Below, piece after piece: positions 37,475 through 45,288 of a stretch of 64,000 nucleotides of DNA (its first letter is position 1; each line of letters starts with the position of its first letter). The stretch comes from Bacteroidota bacterium (GTDB lineage Bacteria > Bacteroidota > Bacteroidia > Flavobacteriales_D > Crocinitomicaceae): the NCBI GenBank assembly GCA_030148165.1, contig JASBTZ010000013.1, positions 124,001 to 188,000 of the forward strand. Direction: 5' to 3'. Made by a program: the position numbers and the translations under genes. Under the pieces are notes generated by a model that worked only from the letters and a program-made list of their open reading frames with translations, did not search any database and was not told where the DNA came from.

Positions 37475-38352
37475 TAACTCATTTTTAAAAATGCCACTTC
37501 TTTTTCAGTCAAGTGTCTGAACATACCGCGAGGTAAATCTTTTTTGGTCAATCCAGCGAATACTACGCGATCCAATTTAATAACCTTATAACCAAGCGCC
37601 TCAAATGTTCTTCTTACAATTCTATTTTTTCCGGAGTGCAATTCCACTCCGACCTCATAACTATTTCCATCTTTCACGTACTCCGCATTATCAAATCGCG
37701 TTGTTCCATCTTCCAGTGTAATTCCATTCAACAAACTGTCAAGATCTTCTTTGCTCACTTTCTTATCAACTGAAACGTGATAGATCTTCGATGCTTTATG
37801 GCGAGGGTGAGTCAACTTTTTGGCAAGGTCACCATCATTCGTGAACAACAGTAATCCTGTTGTGTCTTTGTCCAGTCTTCCTACCGGATACACTCTTTCT
37901 TTACAGGCCTTATTAACCAATGTCATCACGGTCTTTCTACCTCGTGGATCATCCATCGTTGTAATAAATCCTTTCGGTTTATTCAGCAAAACGTACTGCT
38001 TTGTTTCCGCATTAATCGTTCCGCCATCATACTTCACAACGTCGCCTGGGTTTACCTTATACCCCATTTCTGTAACGACTTTGTCGTTCACGGTTACAAT
38101 TCCGGTTTTTATAAGAACATCGGCTTCTCTTCGGGAACAAATACCTGCATTTGATAAGTATTTGTTCAGTCGAATGCTGTCATCCTTAAAATTTGGAAGT
38201 GGATCACCCTTCTTCAGGCTTTCCTTGTAATCAATGTATTTCCCTTTTGCTTTTGTTGCCTTTCGGCTCTTAGACTGACCATATTTCGAACTGGTCTTTT
38301 TATCGGACCCTTTATTATTTGATCCTGCTTTTTTGTTTCTTGAGTTCATCAC
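37474..38352 (-). CDS. rluB: 23S rRNA pseudouridine synthase (RluB-like)
   Basis: The 292-residue product has a long Lys/Ser/Gly-rich N-terminal tail (about 55 residues, common in Bacteroidota homologues). An S4 RNA-binding domain follows (IRLNKYLSNAGICSRREADVLI). The catalytic domain has the essential Asp in VGRLDKDTTGLLLFTNDG, together with KIYHVSVDK and GKNRIVRRTFEALGYKV. It isomerises uridine near helix 89/90 of 23S rRNA (RluB/RsuA family). The exact site specificity (RluB vs RluE/F) cannot be read from sequence alone. The second Met (38349) is an alternative start. Confidence 0.9.
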   Translation of the reverse strand: MMNSRNKKAGSNNKGSDKKTSSKYGQSKSRKATKAKGKYIDYKESLKKGDPLPNFKDDSIRLNKYLSNAGICSRREADVLIKTGIVTVNDKVVTEMGYKVNPGDVVKYDGGTINAETKQYVLLNKPKGFITTMDDPRGRKTVMTLVNKACKERVYPVGRLDKDTTGLLLFTNDGDLAKKLTHPRHKASKIYHVSVDKKVSKEDLDSLLNGITLEDGTTRFDNAEYVKDGNSYEVGVELHSGKNRIVRRTFEALGYKVIKLDRVVFAGLTKKDLPRGMFRHLTEKEVAFLKMS

Positions 38353-38404
38353 GAGCTTAATTTATTCCACAAAGATACACCGAAATTATTGATTCCTTTA
38401 CAAG

Positions 38405-38758
38405 CTAGGGGCCAAAGGCATTTGGAATATGCTCAACGGATACACTTCCGGAATTTAAAATAACAGAGACAATATCGAACCTGACATCCAAATCTATATT
38501 TCTCGAAAATATATAGCGATTTGCAATAGCTATGATCTGTTTCTGCTTTTTACGAGATACCGCTATATATGGTTCTCCATGAATGTTACTTGTTCTTGTT
38601 TTTACTTCAACGATGACCAGTTCCTTGCCATCAACGCAAACAATATCAAGTTCACCTTTTCCAAAACGATAGTTTCGTTCCAGGATTTTCATTCCTTTTC
38701 GTTGTAAATAGCCAACGGCAATATCCTCACCGTCACGGCCAAGTAGTAGGTGGTCCAT
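38405..38758 (-). CDS. YraN family (UPF0102) nuclease-like protein
   Basis: The 117-residue product fits UPF0102/YraN in length and motifs: GRDGEDIAVGYLQRKGMKIL, then the PD-(D/E)XK-like core GKGELDIVCVDGKELVIVEVKTR. The family has the Holliday-junction-resolvase-like fold; its biological role is not settled. It sits between rluB and a methyltransferase gene on the same strand, with gaps of about 50 bp. Confidence 0.92.
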   Translation of the reverse strand: MDHLLLGRDGEDIAVGYLQRKGMKILERNYRFGKGELDIVCVDGKELVIVEVKTRTSNIHGEPYIAVSRKKQKQIIAIANRYIFSRNIDLDVRFDIVSVILNSGSVSVEHIPNAFGP

Positions 38759-38807
38759 ACTTTAAGTTACGAATAATATGGATGGATTCGAAAGGAATCT
38801 AAAGAAT

Positions 38808-39692
38808 TTATTCGATGACCTCAAGCCAGATATTACCTCCTCTGTTCTTTAAACAAAGTGGCATGTGCTCAGCTATCCAATCCTTATGAAATTGCCCTAG
38901 AAAGGAACTGAACGCAATTATTTTGAATTTCGTCGAGTTCGTTAAGTATGCACGTAAAATATAATCCTCGTTCCAATTTCTCTTTTTATTCAAAACCCAG
39001 TCTTTAGGATATTCGAAGGGATAGAAAATGTCGTGAAAATGGATCTTAACTCCCTTTTTCAATACCGGCAATACTTCAAAAAGAAGAAAATTGACATCAC
39101 TTCCTGTTTTTGACACATGCGTTGAATCAATAAATAATATATCTCCTTCTTCAAGTTCTTCGAAAAGGCTGATATCTACTTCCTGTACCGGTTTCTGGAT
39201 CAAATCTATCTGCTCATTTGCTTTTAACAATTTATTTAACCGGTCGGGGTAGGGTTCAATAAAGGTGCATTTTATCGAATTATCGTAGAACAGGTTATTC
39301 GTATCGAGCATGACGGATGAGCTAAAACCAGAACCTACCTCAATAATTCTTTTTGGATTATTATGACGGATCATGCAGAATAAGAAAATGGCATCTGAAT
39401 AACTATAAACGCCATTGTCGTAATAATATCTCAGTCCTTCTTTCGGTTTATCATCAAAAGGCAGATCCTTGTAATAATCCCGGAACCTGGATAGCAATTC
39501 CAATTGTTCCTCTTCATTCAGATCAATTCCTTTAATGGTCCTTTGTGGAGTCGCCCAGATTTCCGATTCACGTTTCTTTAATTCAGCTTTTGAATTAATC
39601 GGAGAGTAAAAATGGCCGGCAGGAAAGCCTAATTGATTAACCGACCTTAATAATTTGATTGGTCGGGCAATCTTTCTGAGCACGTTTTTCAT
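38808..39692 (-). CDS. Class I SAM-dependent methyltransferase-like protein
   Basis: The 294-residue product contains the methyltransferase nucleotide-binding motif RIIEVGSGFSSSVMLD. Motif II-like CTFIEPYPDRL and ILFIDSTHVSKTGSDVNFLLFEVLPVL follow, then IHFHDIFYPFEYP. This pattern fits the Methyltransf_24-type proteins found in polysaccharide and secondary-metabolite loci. No hydrophobic segments or signal peptide are seen. The substrate is unknown and the neighbours give no pathway. Confidence 0.78.
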   Translation of the reverse strand: MKNVLRKIARPIKLLRSVNQLGFPAGHFYSPINSKAELKKRESEIWATPQRTIKGIDLNEEEQLELLSRFRDYYKDLPFDDKPKEGLRYYYDNGVYSYSDAIFLFCMIRHNNPKRIIEVGSGFSSSVMLDTNNLFYDNSIKCTFIEPYPDRLNKLLKANEQIDLIQKPVQEVDISLFEELEEGDILFIDSTHVSKTGSDVNFLLFEVLPVLKKGVKIHFHDIFYPFEYPKDWVLNKKRNWNEDYILRAYLTNSTKFKIIAFSSFLGQFHKDWIAEHMPLCLKNRGGNIWLEVIE

Positions 39693-39763
39693 TAATGGAG
39701 TTTATGAGTGTAAGGTAAGATAACAAATATGAACATAATCCAAAAGCAAATGTATCAATATAC

Positions 39764-40378
39764 ATGATCCGATTAATCTTATTGTTTAGTATGGTGTCTG
39801 TGTTTGCTCATGGTCAAACTCAAAATTCTTTGGTGCTAGGCAACTACGGCCGTGTGTGCTTTCAGGATTCAAGTATTATATATCTAAAGGATAGCCTTCC
39901 TGAATCATTTGATAACACTTGTTGTCTGCTCGTCTTTTCAGGTGCTATCAGTCAGCTTAATGATCACGATATCGATCGAATAACAGACTTTGTACAGAAC
40001 GGTGGGGGCTTGTATCTTGGAGCTGATAACTGGCCACTTCAATCAGAAGCGAATCAAATGACCCAAACGATCTACAGCACAGAAAGTTATGGAGAGTTCG
40101 AGGAGAAGAATGCCGAAGTCAATTCCGAGGGGGGAAATTTTAGTCTGGCCGAGATCGATTCTATTCCCGCCGGGGAAACAACCGTTGCCTTTCCACTAGA
40201 TCCCAGACTAACGGTTGAAGCCTGGATCAATGATGCTCCGTTAATATTATCCGGCAGTTTAGGCAAGGGACGAATTGTTATTGATGGTGGCTACTCACGG
40301 TTTTATTGCACATATCGTTCGGATCAAAGCGATGAACTACTCAAAAAAATCATTGGTTATCTGCGAAACAATCAATAA
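39764..40378 (+). CDS. Small secreted GATase-like domain protein
   Basis: The 204-residue product has a signal peptide (MIRLILLFSMVSVFAHGQ). Its body resembles a class I glutamine-amidotransferase-like fold: CCLLVFSGAISQLNDHDIDRITDFVQNGGGLYLGADNW, then SLGKGRIVIDGGYSRFY. The usual nucleophile elbow is not evident, so it is probably a non-catalytic sensor or binding module like DUF4350/ThuA-like proteins. The next gene starts 27 bp later, so the two may be co-transcribed. Confidence 0.6.
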   Translation: MIRLILLFSMVSVFAHGQTQNSLVLGNYGRVCFQDSSIIYLKDSLPESFDNTCCLLVFSGAISQLNDHDIDRITDFVQNGGGLYLGADNWPLQSEANQMTQTIYSTESYGEFEEKNAEVNSEGGNFSLAEIDSIPAGETTVAFPLDPRLTVEAWINDAPLILSGSLGKGRIVIDGGYSRFYCTYRSDQSDELLKKIIGYLRNNQ

Positions 40379-40405
40379 ATGATCAATATCAGCGTTAACT
40401 AATGA

Positions 40406-41083
40406 GTGAAAGCTTTTTGGACCATCTTACTATTACTGTTCCCTCTATTGACAAGTGCACAACAGCGGATATCTTTTGACGCGAATACACGACTCAACAC
40501 AATCAATTTTACAGCACGATACATGAAGGTGATTAAGAAGCCTTTTTTTCTAACCGGCGGTATTTGTTTTGGGCTTTATGGCAATGGTACAAATTCATAC
40601 GATTCGTTAGATGTGGTTAATAGTCGGAATTATTCTCCTTACAGCAAACTGGATCTAACAAGAGTAGATACCAGCGGAGTATACGAATTAGTAAAATATT
40701 CAGGAAACACCCGCGGAATTGGAATTGACCTCGGTATTGGAGCTTACCATGAGTTTTCGGTGGTGCATGGCATACGTTTTAATTTGAATCACCGATTCAT
40801 GTTCGTTACGCATATCGTAAGCGCTTATTATAAGGATTGGACAGCTGGCAATATACTTATCTGGCGTATTGAACAGGCTCACGTTGCAGGGGCAATTATA
40901 CCTGAGCTATATCACACCATCCGTATTGGGGGAAGATCAACTTTTTACTACGGTATCAAATCGCCCTACTACTATTCAATGGATAAAGCGAATTATAATC
41001 CGAAAACCACAAATGATATTCTTTTCGGCTTTGAACCGGAGCTGGCCTTTGGTCTGACCTACCAGGTTGGCAATTGCGACTAA
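40406..41083 (+). CDS. Secreted/outer-membrane protein of unknown function, GTG start
   Basis: The 225-residue product begins with a signal peptide (AFWTILLLLFPLLTSAQQ) only if translation starts at the GTG at 40406; the ATG at 40402 is in another frame. Beta-strand-rich segments follow (FFLTGGICFGLYGNG, GIGIDLGIGAYHEFSV, FNLNHRFMFVTHIV), ending in FEPELAFGLTYQVG, consistent with a small outer-membrane barrel. The stop overlaps the convergent rnc stop by 4 bp. Confidence 0.65.
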   Translation: MKAFWTILLLLFPLLTSAQQRISFDANTRLNTINFTARYMKVIKKPFFLTGGICFGLYGNGTNSYDSLDVVNSRNYSPYSKLDLTRVDTSGVYELVKYSGNTRGIGIDLGIGAYHEFSVVHGIRFNLNHRFMFVTHIVSAYYKDWTAGNILIWRIEQAHVAGAIIPELYHTIRIGGRSTFYYGIKSPYYYSMDKANYNPKTTNDILFGFEPELAFGLTYQVGNCD

Positions 41084-41799
41084 ACTTCCCCCATCAGCTC
41101 CAGGGTCTCTTTGGCAGCAGCTTGTTCAGCGCGTTTTTTAGAACTTCCCGACCCACGACCGAATTCCTTTTCGTTGATCATTACGCGAACTGTGTAAAGC
41201 CAGCTTGACCCTTGATTTTCTTCAGTTACAACTTCAAACTCCAATGGCAATCTATTTTTTTGACTCCAGATGAACAGTTTTGACTTAAAGTCTATTTCTT
41301 CTTCCAGTAGTTGATTGATATCCACGTATTTTCTGAAGATGTGGTGATTCACGCTTTTCTCGACACTACGCAGACCCCCATCGAGGTAGATCGCTCCAAT
41401 GAGTGCTTCGAAAGCATTTCCTTCAATCGTTTCAATTTTGATTGATCGGCTTTTATTATATTGAAGCACTCGGTGAATTTCCATTTCATGTCCGATCATC
41501 CCCAGTGTTCCCCGATTTACGATCTTCGATTTGATCTTGGTTAAGTATCCTTCATCTTCTTCCGGAAATTTAGCAAACAGCATTTCGGCAACAACCGCAT
41601 CAAGAATGGCGTCACCCAAAAACTCAAGGCGCTCATTAGATGGCAGGTTCGTAATGTTGGACGAAGATTTATGGGTAAGTGCACGAACGAAATAAGCGAC
41701 GTTTTTGGGACGATAGCCAAAACGCTTTAACATGAACAAAATCACTTCTTGTTCATATCTAGACTTTTTTTTTGAAAGAAATGGGAAAAGTGCGAACAC
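41080..41799 (-). CDS. rnc: Ribonuclease III
   Basis: The 239-residue product has the RNase III signature NERLEFLGDAILDAVVAEML. The second acidic site is in EGNAFEALIGAIYLDGG, and the C-terminal double-stranded-RNA-binding domain ends with SGSSKKRAEQAAAKETLELM. It processes rRNA precursors and double-stranded RNA. The gene overlaps fabF by 1 bp, and the order acpP-fabF-rnc is typical of Bacteroidota. Confidence 0.97.
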   Translation of the reverse strand: MFALFPFLSKKKSRYEQEVILFMLKRFGYRPKNVAYFVRALTHKSSSNITNLPSNERLEFLGDAILDAVVAEMLFAKFPEEDEGYLTKIKSKIVNRGTLGMIGHEMEIHRVLQYNKSRSIKIETIEGNAFEALIGAIYLDGGLRSVEKSVNHHIFRKYVDINQLLEEEIDFKSKLFIWSQKNRLPLEFEVVTEENQGSSWLYTVRVMINEKEFGRGSGSSKKRAEQAAAKETLELMGEV

Positions 41800-43052
41800 T
41801 ACCCTTTATATTTTTTAACGATTAAACTCGTATTGTGACCTCCGAAGCCGAAGGTGTTTGATATTGCAATATTCACTTCTCTCTCCTGCGCCTTGTTAAA
41901 CGTGAAGTTTAACTCGTTATCCAATTCAGGATCATCATTGAAGTGATTAATCGTTGGTGGAACAATATCATTTTTAACTGCCATTACACATGCAATTGCC
42001 TCGATAGCTCCTGCTGCACCCAATAGGTGACCTGTCATGGACTTTGTTGAACTGATGTTCAGTTTGTAAGCATGGTCTCCAAACAGACCCTGAATTGCTT
42101 TTACTTCCGCGATATCACCAAGCGGCGTTGATGTACCATGAACATTGATGTAGTCAATATCCTCAACTGAAAGATTCGCATCTTCCAAAGCATATTTCAT
42201 CGTGTTCATTGCACCTATTCCGTCCGGATGTGGTGCGGTCATGTGATATGCATCACTGGACATACCTCCACCAATAACCTCAGCATAGATCTTTGCACCA
42301 CGCTTTTTAGCGTGCTCATATTCTTCGAGAATCAACGCTCCCGATCCTTCTCCTAAAACAAAACCATCGCGTTCCGCATCGAATGGTCTGGATGCTGTTT
42401 TCGGATCGTCGTTTCTTGTAGAAAGCGCTCTCAACGCGTTGAAACCTCCCATTCCAACTTCGTTAACCGCAGCTTCAGATCCTCCTGAGATAATAACATC
42501 AGCTTTCCCCAACCTAATATAGTTGAAGGCATCAATAAGCGCATTCGTTGAAGATGCACATGCCGATACCGTAACGTAGTTAGGTCCTCTGAATCCGTAT
42601 TTAATTGAAATATGACCTGCCGCTATATCGGCAATCATTTTTGGAATAAAGAATGGATTAAATTTTGGAGTTCCGTCTCCGCCGAAAAAGTTTTCACACT
42701 CATCCTGGAATGACTTTAATCCTCCAATTCCTGAGCCCCAAATTACACCTATACGATCTAAATCAGGGTTTGACTCCATCAGCGCAGCGTCTGCTATGGC
42801 TTCATCCGTTGAAACCATAGCATACTGCGAAAATGGGTCTAATTTCCTTGCTTCTTTTCTATCGATAAAATCGGTGACATTAAAGTCTTTGACCTCGCAA
42901 GCAAATTGTGTTTTGAACTTTGAAGCGTCGAAATGAGTAATCGGAGCTGCACCACTTTTACCGTCCACAAGTCCTTTCCAGTACTCGTCCAGGGTATTCC
43001 CGATCGGGGTCAATGCACCCAAACCAGTGATTACTACTCTCTTCAATTCCAT
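41799..43052 (-). CDS. fabF: 3-oxoacyl-ACP synthase II
   Basis: The 417-residue product starts MELKRVVITGLGALTPIGN. The catalytic Cys is in VSACASSTNALIDAF, and the two active-site His residues are in NVHGTSTPLGD and GHLLGAAGAIEAI. It elongates acyl chains with malonyl-ACP in type II fatty acid synthesis. It stands between acpP (31 bp upstream) and rnc (1-bp overlap) in one operon. Confidence 0.97.
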   Translation of the reverse strand: MELKRVVITGLGALTPIGNTLDEYWKGLVDGKSGAAPITHFDASKFKTQFACEVKDFNVTDFIDRKEARKLDPFSQYAMVSTDEAIADAALMESNPDLDRIGVIWGSGIGGLKSFQDECENFFGGDGTPKFNPFFIPKMIADIAAGHISIKYGFRGPNYVTVSACASSTNALIDAFNYIRLGKADVIISGGSEAAVNEVGMGGFNALRALSTRNDDPKTASRPFDAERDGFVLGEGSGALILEEYEHAKKRGAKIYAEVIGGGMSSDAYHMTAPHPDGIGAMNTMKYALEDANLSVEDIDYINVHGTSTPLGDIAEVKAIQGLFGDHAYKLNISSTKSMTGHLLGAAGAIEAIACVMAVKNDIVPPTINHFNDDPELDNELNFTFNKAQEREVNIAISNTFGFGGHNTSLIVKKYKG

Positions 43053-43083
43053 GTCGCTTCGTTCTGTAAACTATATCCTAATA

Positions 43084-43320
43084 TTAATTAGCGTTCTCTT
43101 CGATATAAGCTATCGCGTCACCAACAGTTTGGATATTTTCAGCTTGATCATCTGGAATTGCAATGTTAAATTCTTTCTCGAATTCCATGATCAATTCAAC
43201 TGTGTCAAGTGAGTCAGCTCCAAGATCATTAGTGAAGCTTGCTTCATTAGTAACCTCACCTTCTTCAACACCCAACTTATCTACAATGATAGATACTACT
43301 TTTGATTTAATGTCAGACAT
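43084..43320 (-). CDS. acpP: Acyl carrier protein
   Basis: The 78-residue acidic product carries the phosphopantetheine attachment Ser37 in [16 protein letters not shown]. It has the canonical length and sequence pattern of ACP and is the first gene of the acpP-fabF-rnc operon. Confidence 0.98.
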   Translation of the reverse strand: MSDIKSKVVSIIVDKLGVEEGEVTNEASFTNDLGADSLDTVELIMEFEKEFNIAIPDDQAENIQTVGDAIAYIEENAN

Positions 43321-43350
43321 TTCTTCTTATTTTAAGGGTTAATTCAGCCG

Positions 43351-43380
43351 CAAAGAAAACCACAAATTATCAAAAGACAA
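43351..43380 (-). promoter_or_regulatory. acpP operon promoter, TTG-N19-TTTCTTTG (minus strand)
   Basis: On the minus strand TTG (43378-43380) and TTTCTTTG (43351-43358) are 19 bp apart, one mismatch to TAnnTTTG. The acpP start lies 30 bp downstream. Confidence 0.55.
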
Positions 43381-43386
43381 AATAAT

Positions 43387-44058
43387 TCAGTCATAATATT
43401 CAATGACTTCGTCCAATGGTTTGCGTTTCAAATCCGGCACTGTAACTTCATCTGCAGGGAAACCTACAGGTATTAACAAAAACGGCCGTTCATTTTCTGG
43501 TCTTTCCAGAGCCTTTGCAATAAAATTCATTGGGCTTGGCGTATGTGTTAAGGCAACTAATCCGGCATGGTGAATAGCCATCAATAAGAAGCCCGACGCA
43601 AGTCCAACAGACTCTGATACATAATAGTTGTTCTTCCTGTTTCCTTCTTCATCCAGGTCATACGCTTTTTTCATAACGACCACAATCCAAGGTGCTACGT
43701 CAATAAACTCTTTGACCCAGTCCGTACCAAGTGGTTCCAGATCTTTCAGCCATTCTTCACTCATTCGGCCGTCGTAGGATGTTCGTTCCTCTTCTTCCGC
43801 CAATTTTCGCAACTTGGATTTTAGCTCCTTATTCGAAACCAAACAAAAAGTCCATGGTTGTTTGTGTGCTCCCGAAGGAGCCGTTGAAGCCGTTGCAACG
43901 ATGTTTTCTATCACCTCTCTTGGAACGGGTTTGGATGAAAACTCCCGAACCGACCTCCTTTTATCTGCCCACTCATAGAACGACCTTGATCGCTTGATCA
44001 TTTCTTCATCAGAATAAGTCTCTTTGGTGTAGGGCACGAAGGGATATTCCTTTTTCAT
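43387..44058 (-). CDS. Nitroreductase-family flavoprotein
   Basis: The 223-residue product shows the FMN-binding nitroreductase pattern: RRSVREFSSKPVPREVIENIV, ASTAPSGAHKQPWTFCLV, and the later GLASGFLLMAIHHAGLVALTHTPSPM with the ending PVGFPADE. The length and the SPM motif resemble iodotyrosine deiodinase-like (BluB/IYD) members of the superfamily. The substrate is unknown. It is transcribed divergently from purN. Confidence 0.88.
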   Translation of the reverse strand: MKKEYPFVPYTKETYSDEEMIKRSRSFYEWADKRRSVREFSSKPVPREVIENIVATASTAPSGAHKQPWTFCLVSNKELKSKLRKLAEEEERTSYDGRMSEEWLKDLEPLGTDWVKEFIDVAPWIVVVMKKAYDLDEEGNRKNNYYVSESVGLASGFLLMAIHHAGLVALTHTPSPMNFIAKALERPENERPFLLIPVGFPADEVTVPDLKRKPLDEVIEYYD

Positions 44059-44123
44059 TTTGAACAGTCAATAATCTTGATGTGAAACGAACTAAATATA
44101 ATCAATGTTCCTAACTTTGAGGC

Positions 44124-44702
44124 ATGCAGAAAAAACGCCTTGCCATTTTTGCCTCCGGAACAGGGAGTAATGCCATGAATTTAATTCGGCATTTTGAGAA
44201 CGATGCGGATTTCGAAGTGGCTTTTGTCCTTAGCAATAAAGAGAATGCGCCTATTGTTCAATCTGCATCCGAAGCAGGTATTAAGGTTCTTTGCTATTCC
44301 AACGAAGAAGTTTCAGACGGACAATTGCTAACGAGGCTGTGTCAGGAGACTCAGATTGATTGGATCATCCTGGCGGGTTATCTGAGATTAATTCCGAGGG
44401 AGTTGATTCAGGCATACCCTAATCGAATCATTAATTTGCACCCCTCTTTACTACCCAAATACGGTGGAAAGGGAATGTATGGAGCCAAAGTACACGAGGC
44501 AGTTTTGGCTAATGGAGAAACGGAAACCGGCATTACGATTCACTTTGTGAATGAAGTTTTCGACGACGGAGAGATCATCGCCCAGTTTAAATGCCCGGTT
44601 AACGCTGATGAGTCCGTTGAAAGTCTGCAGCAAAAGATCCACGGACTGGAACACGAAAACTTACCATCAGTGGTAAAAGAAACAATTTTAAAGCATGGAT
44701 GA
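44124..44702 (+). CDS. purN: Phosphoribosylglycinamide formyltransferase
   Basis: The 192-residue product starts IFASGTGSNAMNLI (GAR binding). It has NLHPSLLPKYGGKGMYG with the catalytic His and the downstream essential Asp in FVNEVFDDGEIIAQ. It transfers formyl from 10-formyl-THF to GAR in purine synthesis. A TAACTTTG element ends only 4 bp before its ATG, suggesting a very short or absent leader. Its end overlaps the start of the MarC gene by 8 bp. Confidence 0.95.
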   Translation: MQKKRLAIFASGTGSNAMNLIRHFENDADFEVAFVLSNKENAPIVQSASEAGIKVLCYSNEEVSDGQLLTRLCQETQIDWIILAGYLRLIPRELIQAYPNRIINLHPSLLPKYGGKGMYGAKVHEAVLANGETETGITIHFVNEVFDDGEIIAQFKCPVNADESVESLQQKIHGLEHENLPSVVKETILKHG

Positions 44703-45288
44703 AATAATAGGTCAAATTGACCTGATACAAACACTTAAAGCAACTACTGTACTTTTTGCCGTGATTGATATTATAGGTACCATACCTTTAATTATTCGGG
44801 TAAAAGAACAAGCGGGGGACATCCATCCTTTGCGGGCCAGTTTGGTCTCTCTCACGTTGATGATTACATTTCTTATCGTGGGAGAAGGATTGCTGGACTT
44901 GTTTGGGGTGAGCGTTGAATCCTTTGCTGTTGCCGGTTCATTTATCTTATTCGCTTTGTCGCTTGAAATGATTCTGGGAATAGAGCTTTTTAAGGATCAG
45001 GCATCCGGAAAAACAGCAAGTGTTGTTCCACTGGCATTTCCAATTATTGCGGGAGCCGGTACGATGACATCGATCATTTCACTTCGCGCAGAATTCAGTG
45101 AAATCAACATCAGCATTGCCATTTTTATTAACGTCGTTCTGGTGTTTATTGTTCTTAAGCTAACTAACCGTATAGAAAGATTACTCGGAGAAGGCGGTAT
45201 GGCTATTATCAAGAAAGCATTTGGAATTATTCTTCTGGCAATTGCCGTTAAACTGTTCTCTGCAAACGCAAAGGAGTTATTCAACTAG
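44695..45288 (+). CDS. MarC family (UPF0056) membrane protein
   Basis: The 197-residue product has about six membrane segments. It shows the MarC pattern AVIDIIGTIPLIIRV, FAVAGSFILFALSLEMI, VPLAFPIIAGAGTMTSIISL and NVVLVFIVLKLTNRIERLLGEGGMAII. The family's transport activity is unproven; the older link to antibiotic resistance has not held up. The coding region overlaps purN by 8 bp, so the two are translationally coupled. Confidence 0.92.
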   Translation: MDEIIGQIDLIQTLKATTVLFAVIDIIGTIPLIIRVKEQAGDIHPLRASLVSLTLMITFLIVGEGLLDLFGVSVESFAVAGSFILFALSLEMILGIELFKDQASGKTASVVPLAFPIIAGAGTMTSIISLRAEFSEINISIAIFINVVLVFIVLKLTNRIERLLGEGGMAIIKKAFGIILLAIAVKLFSANAKELFN

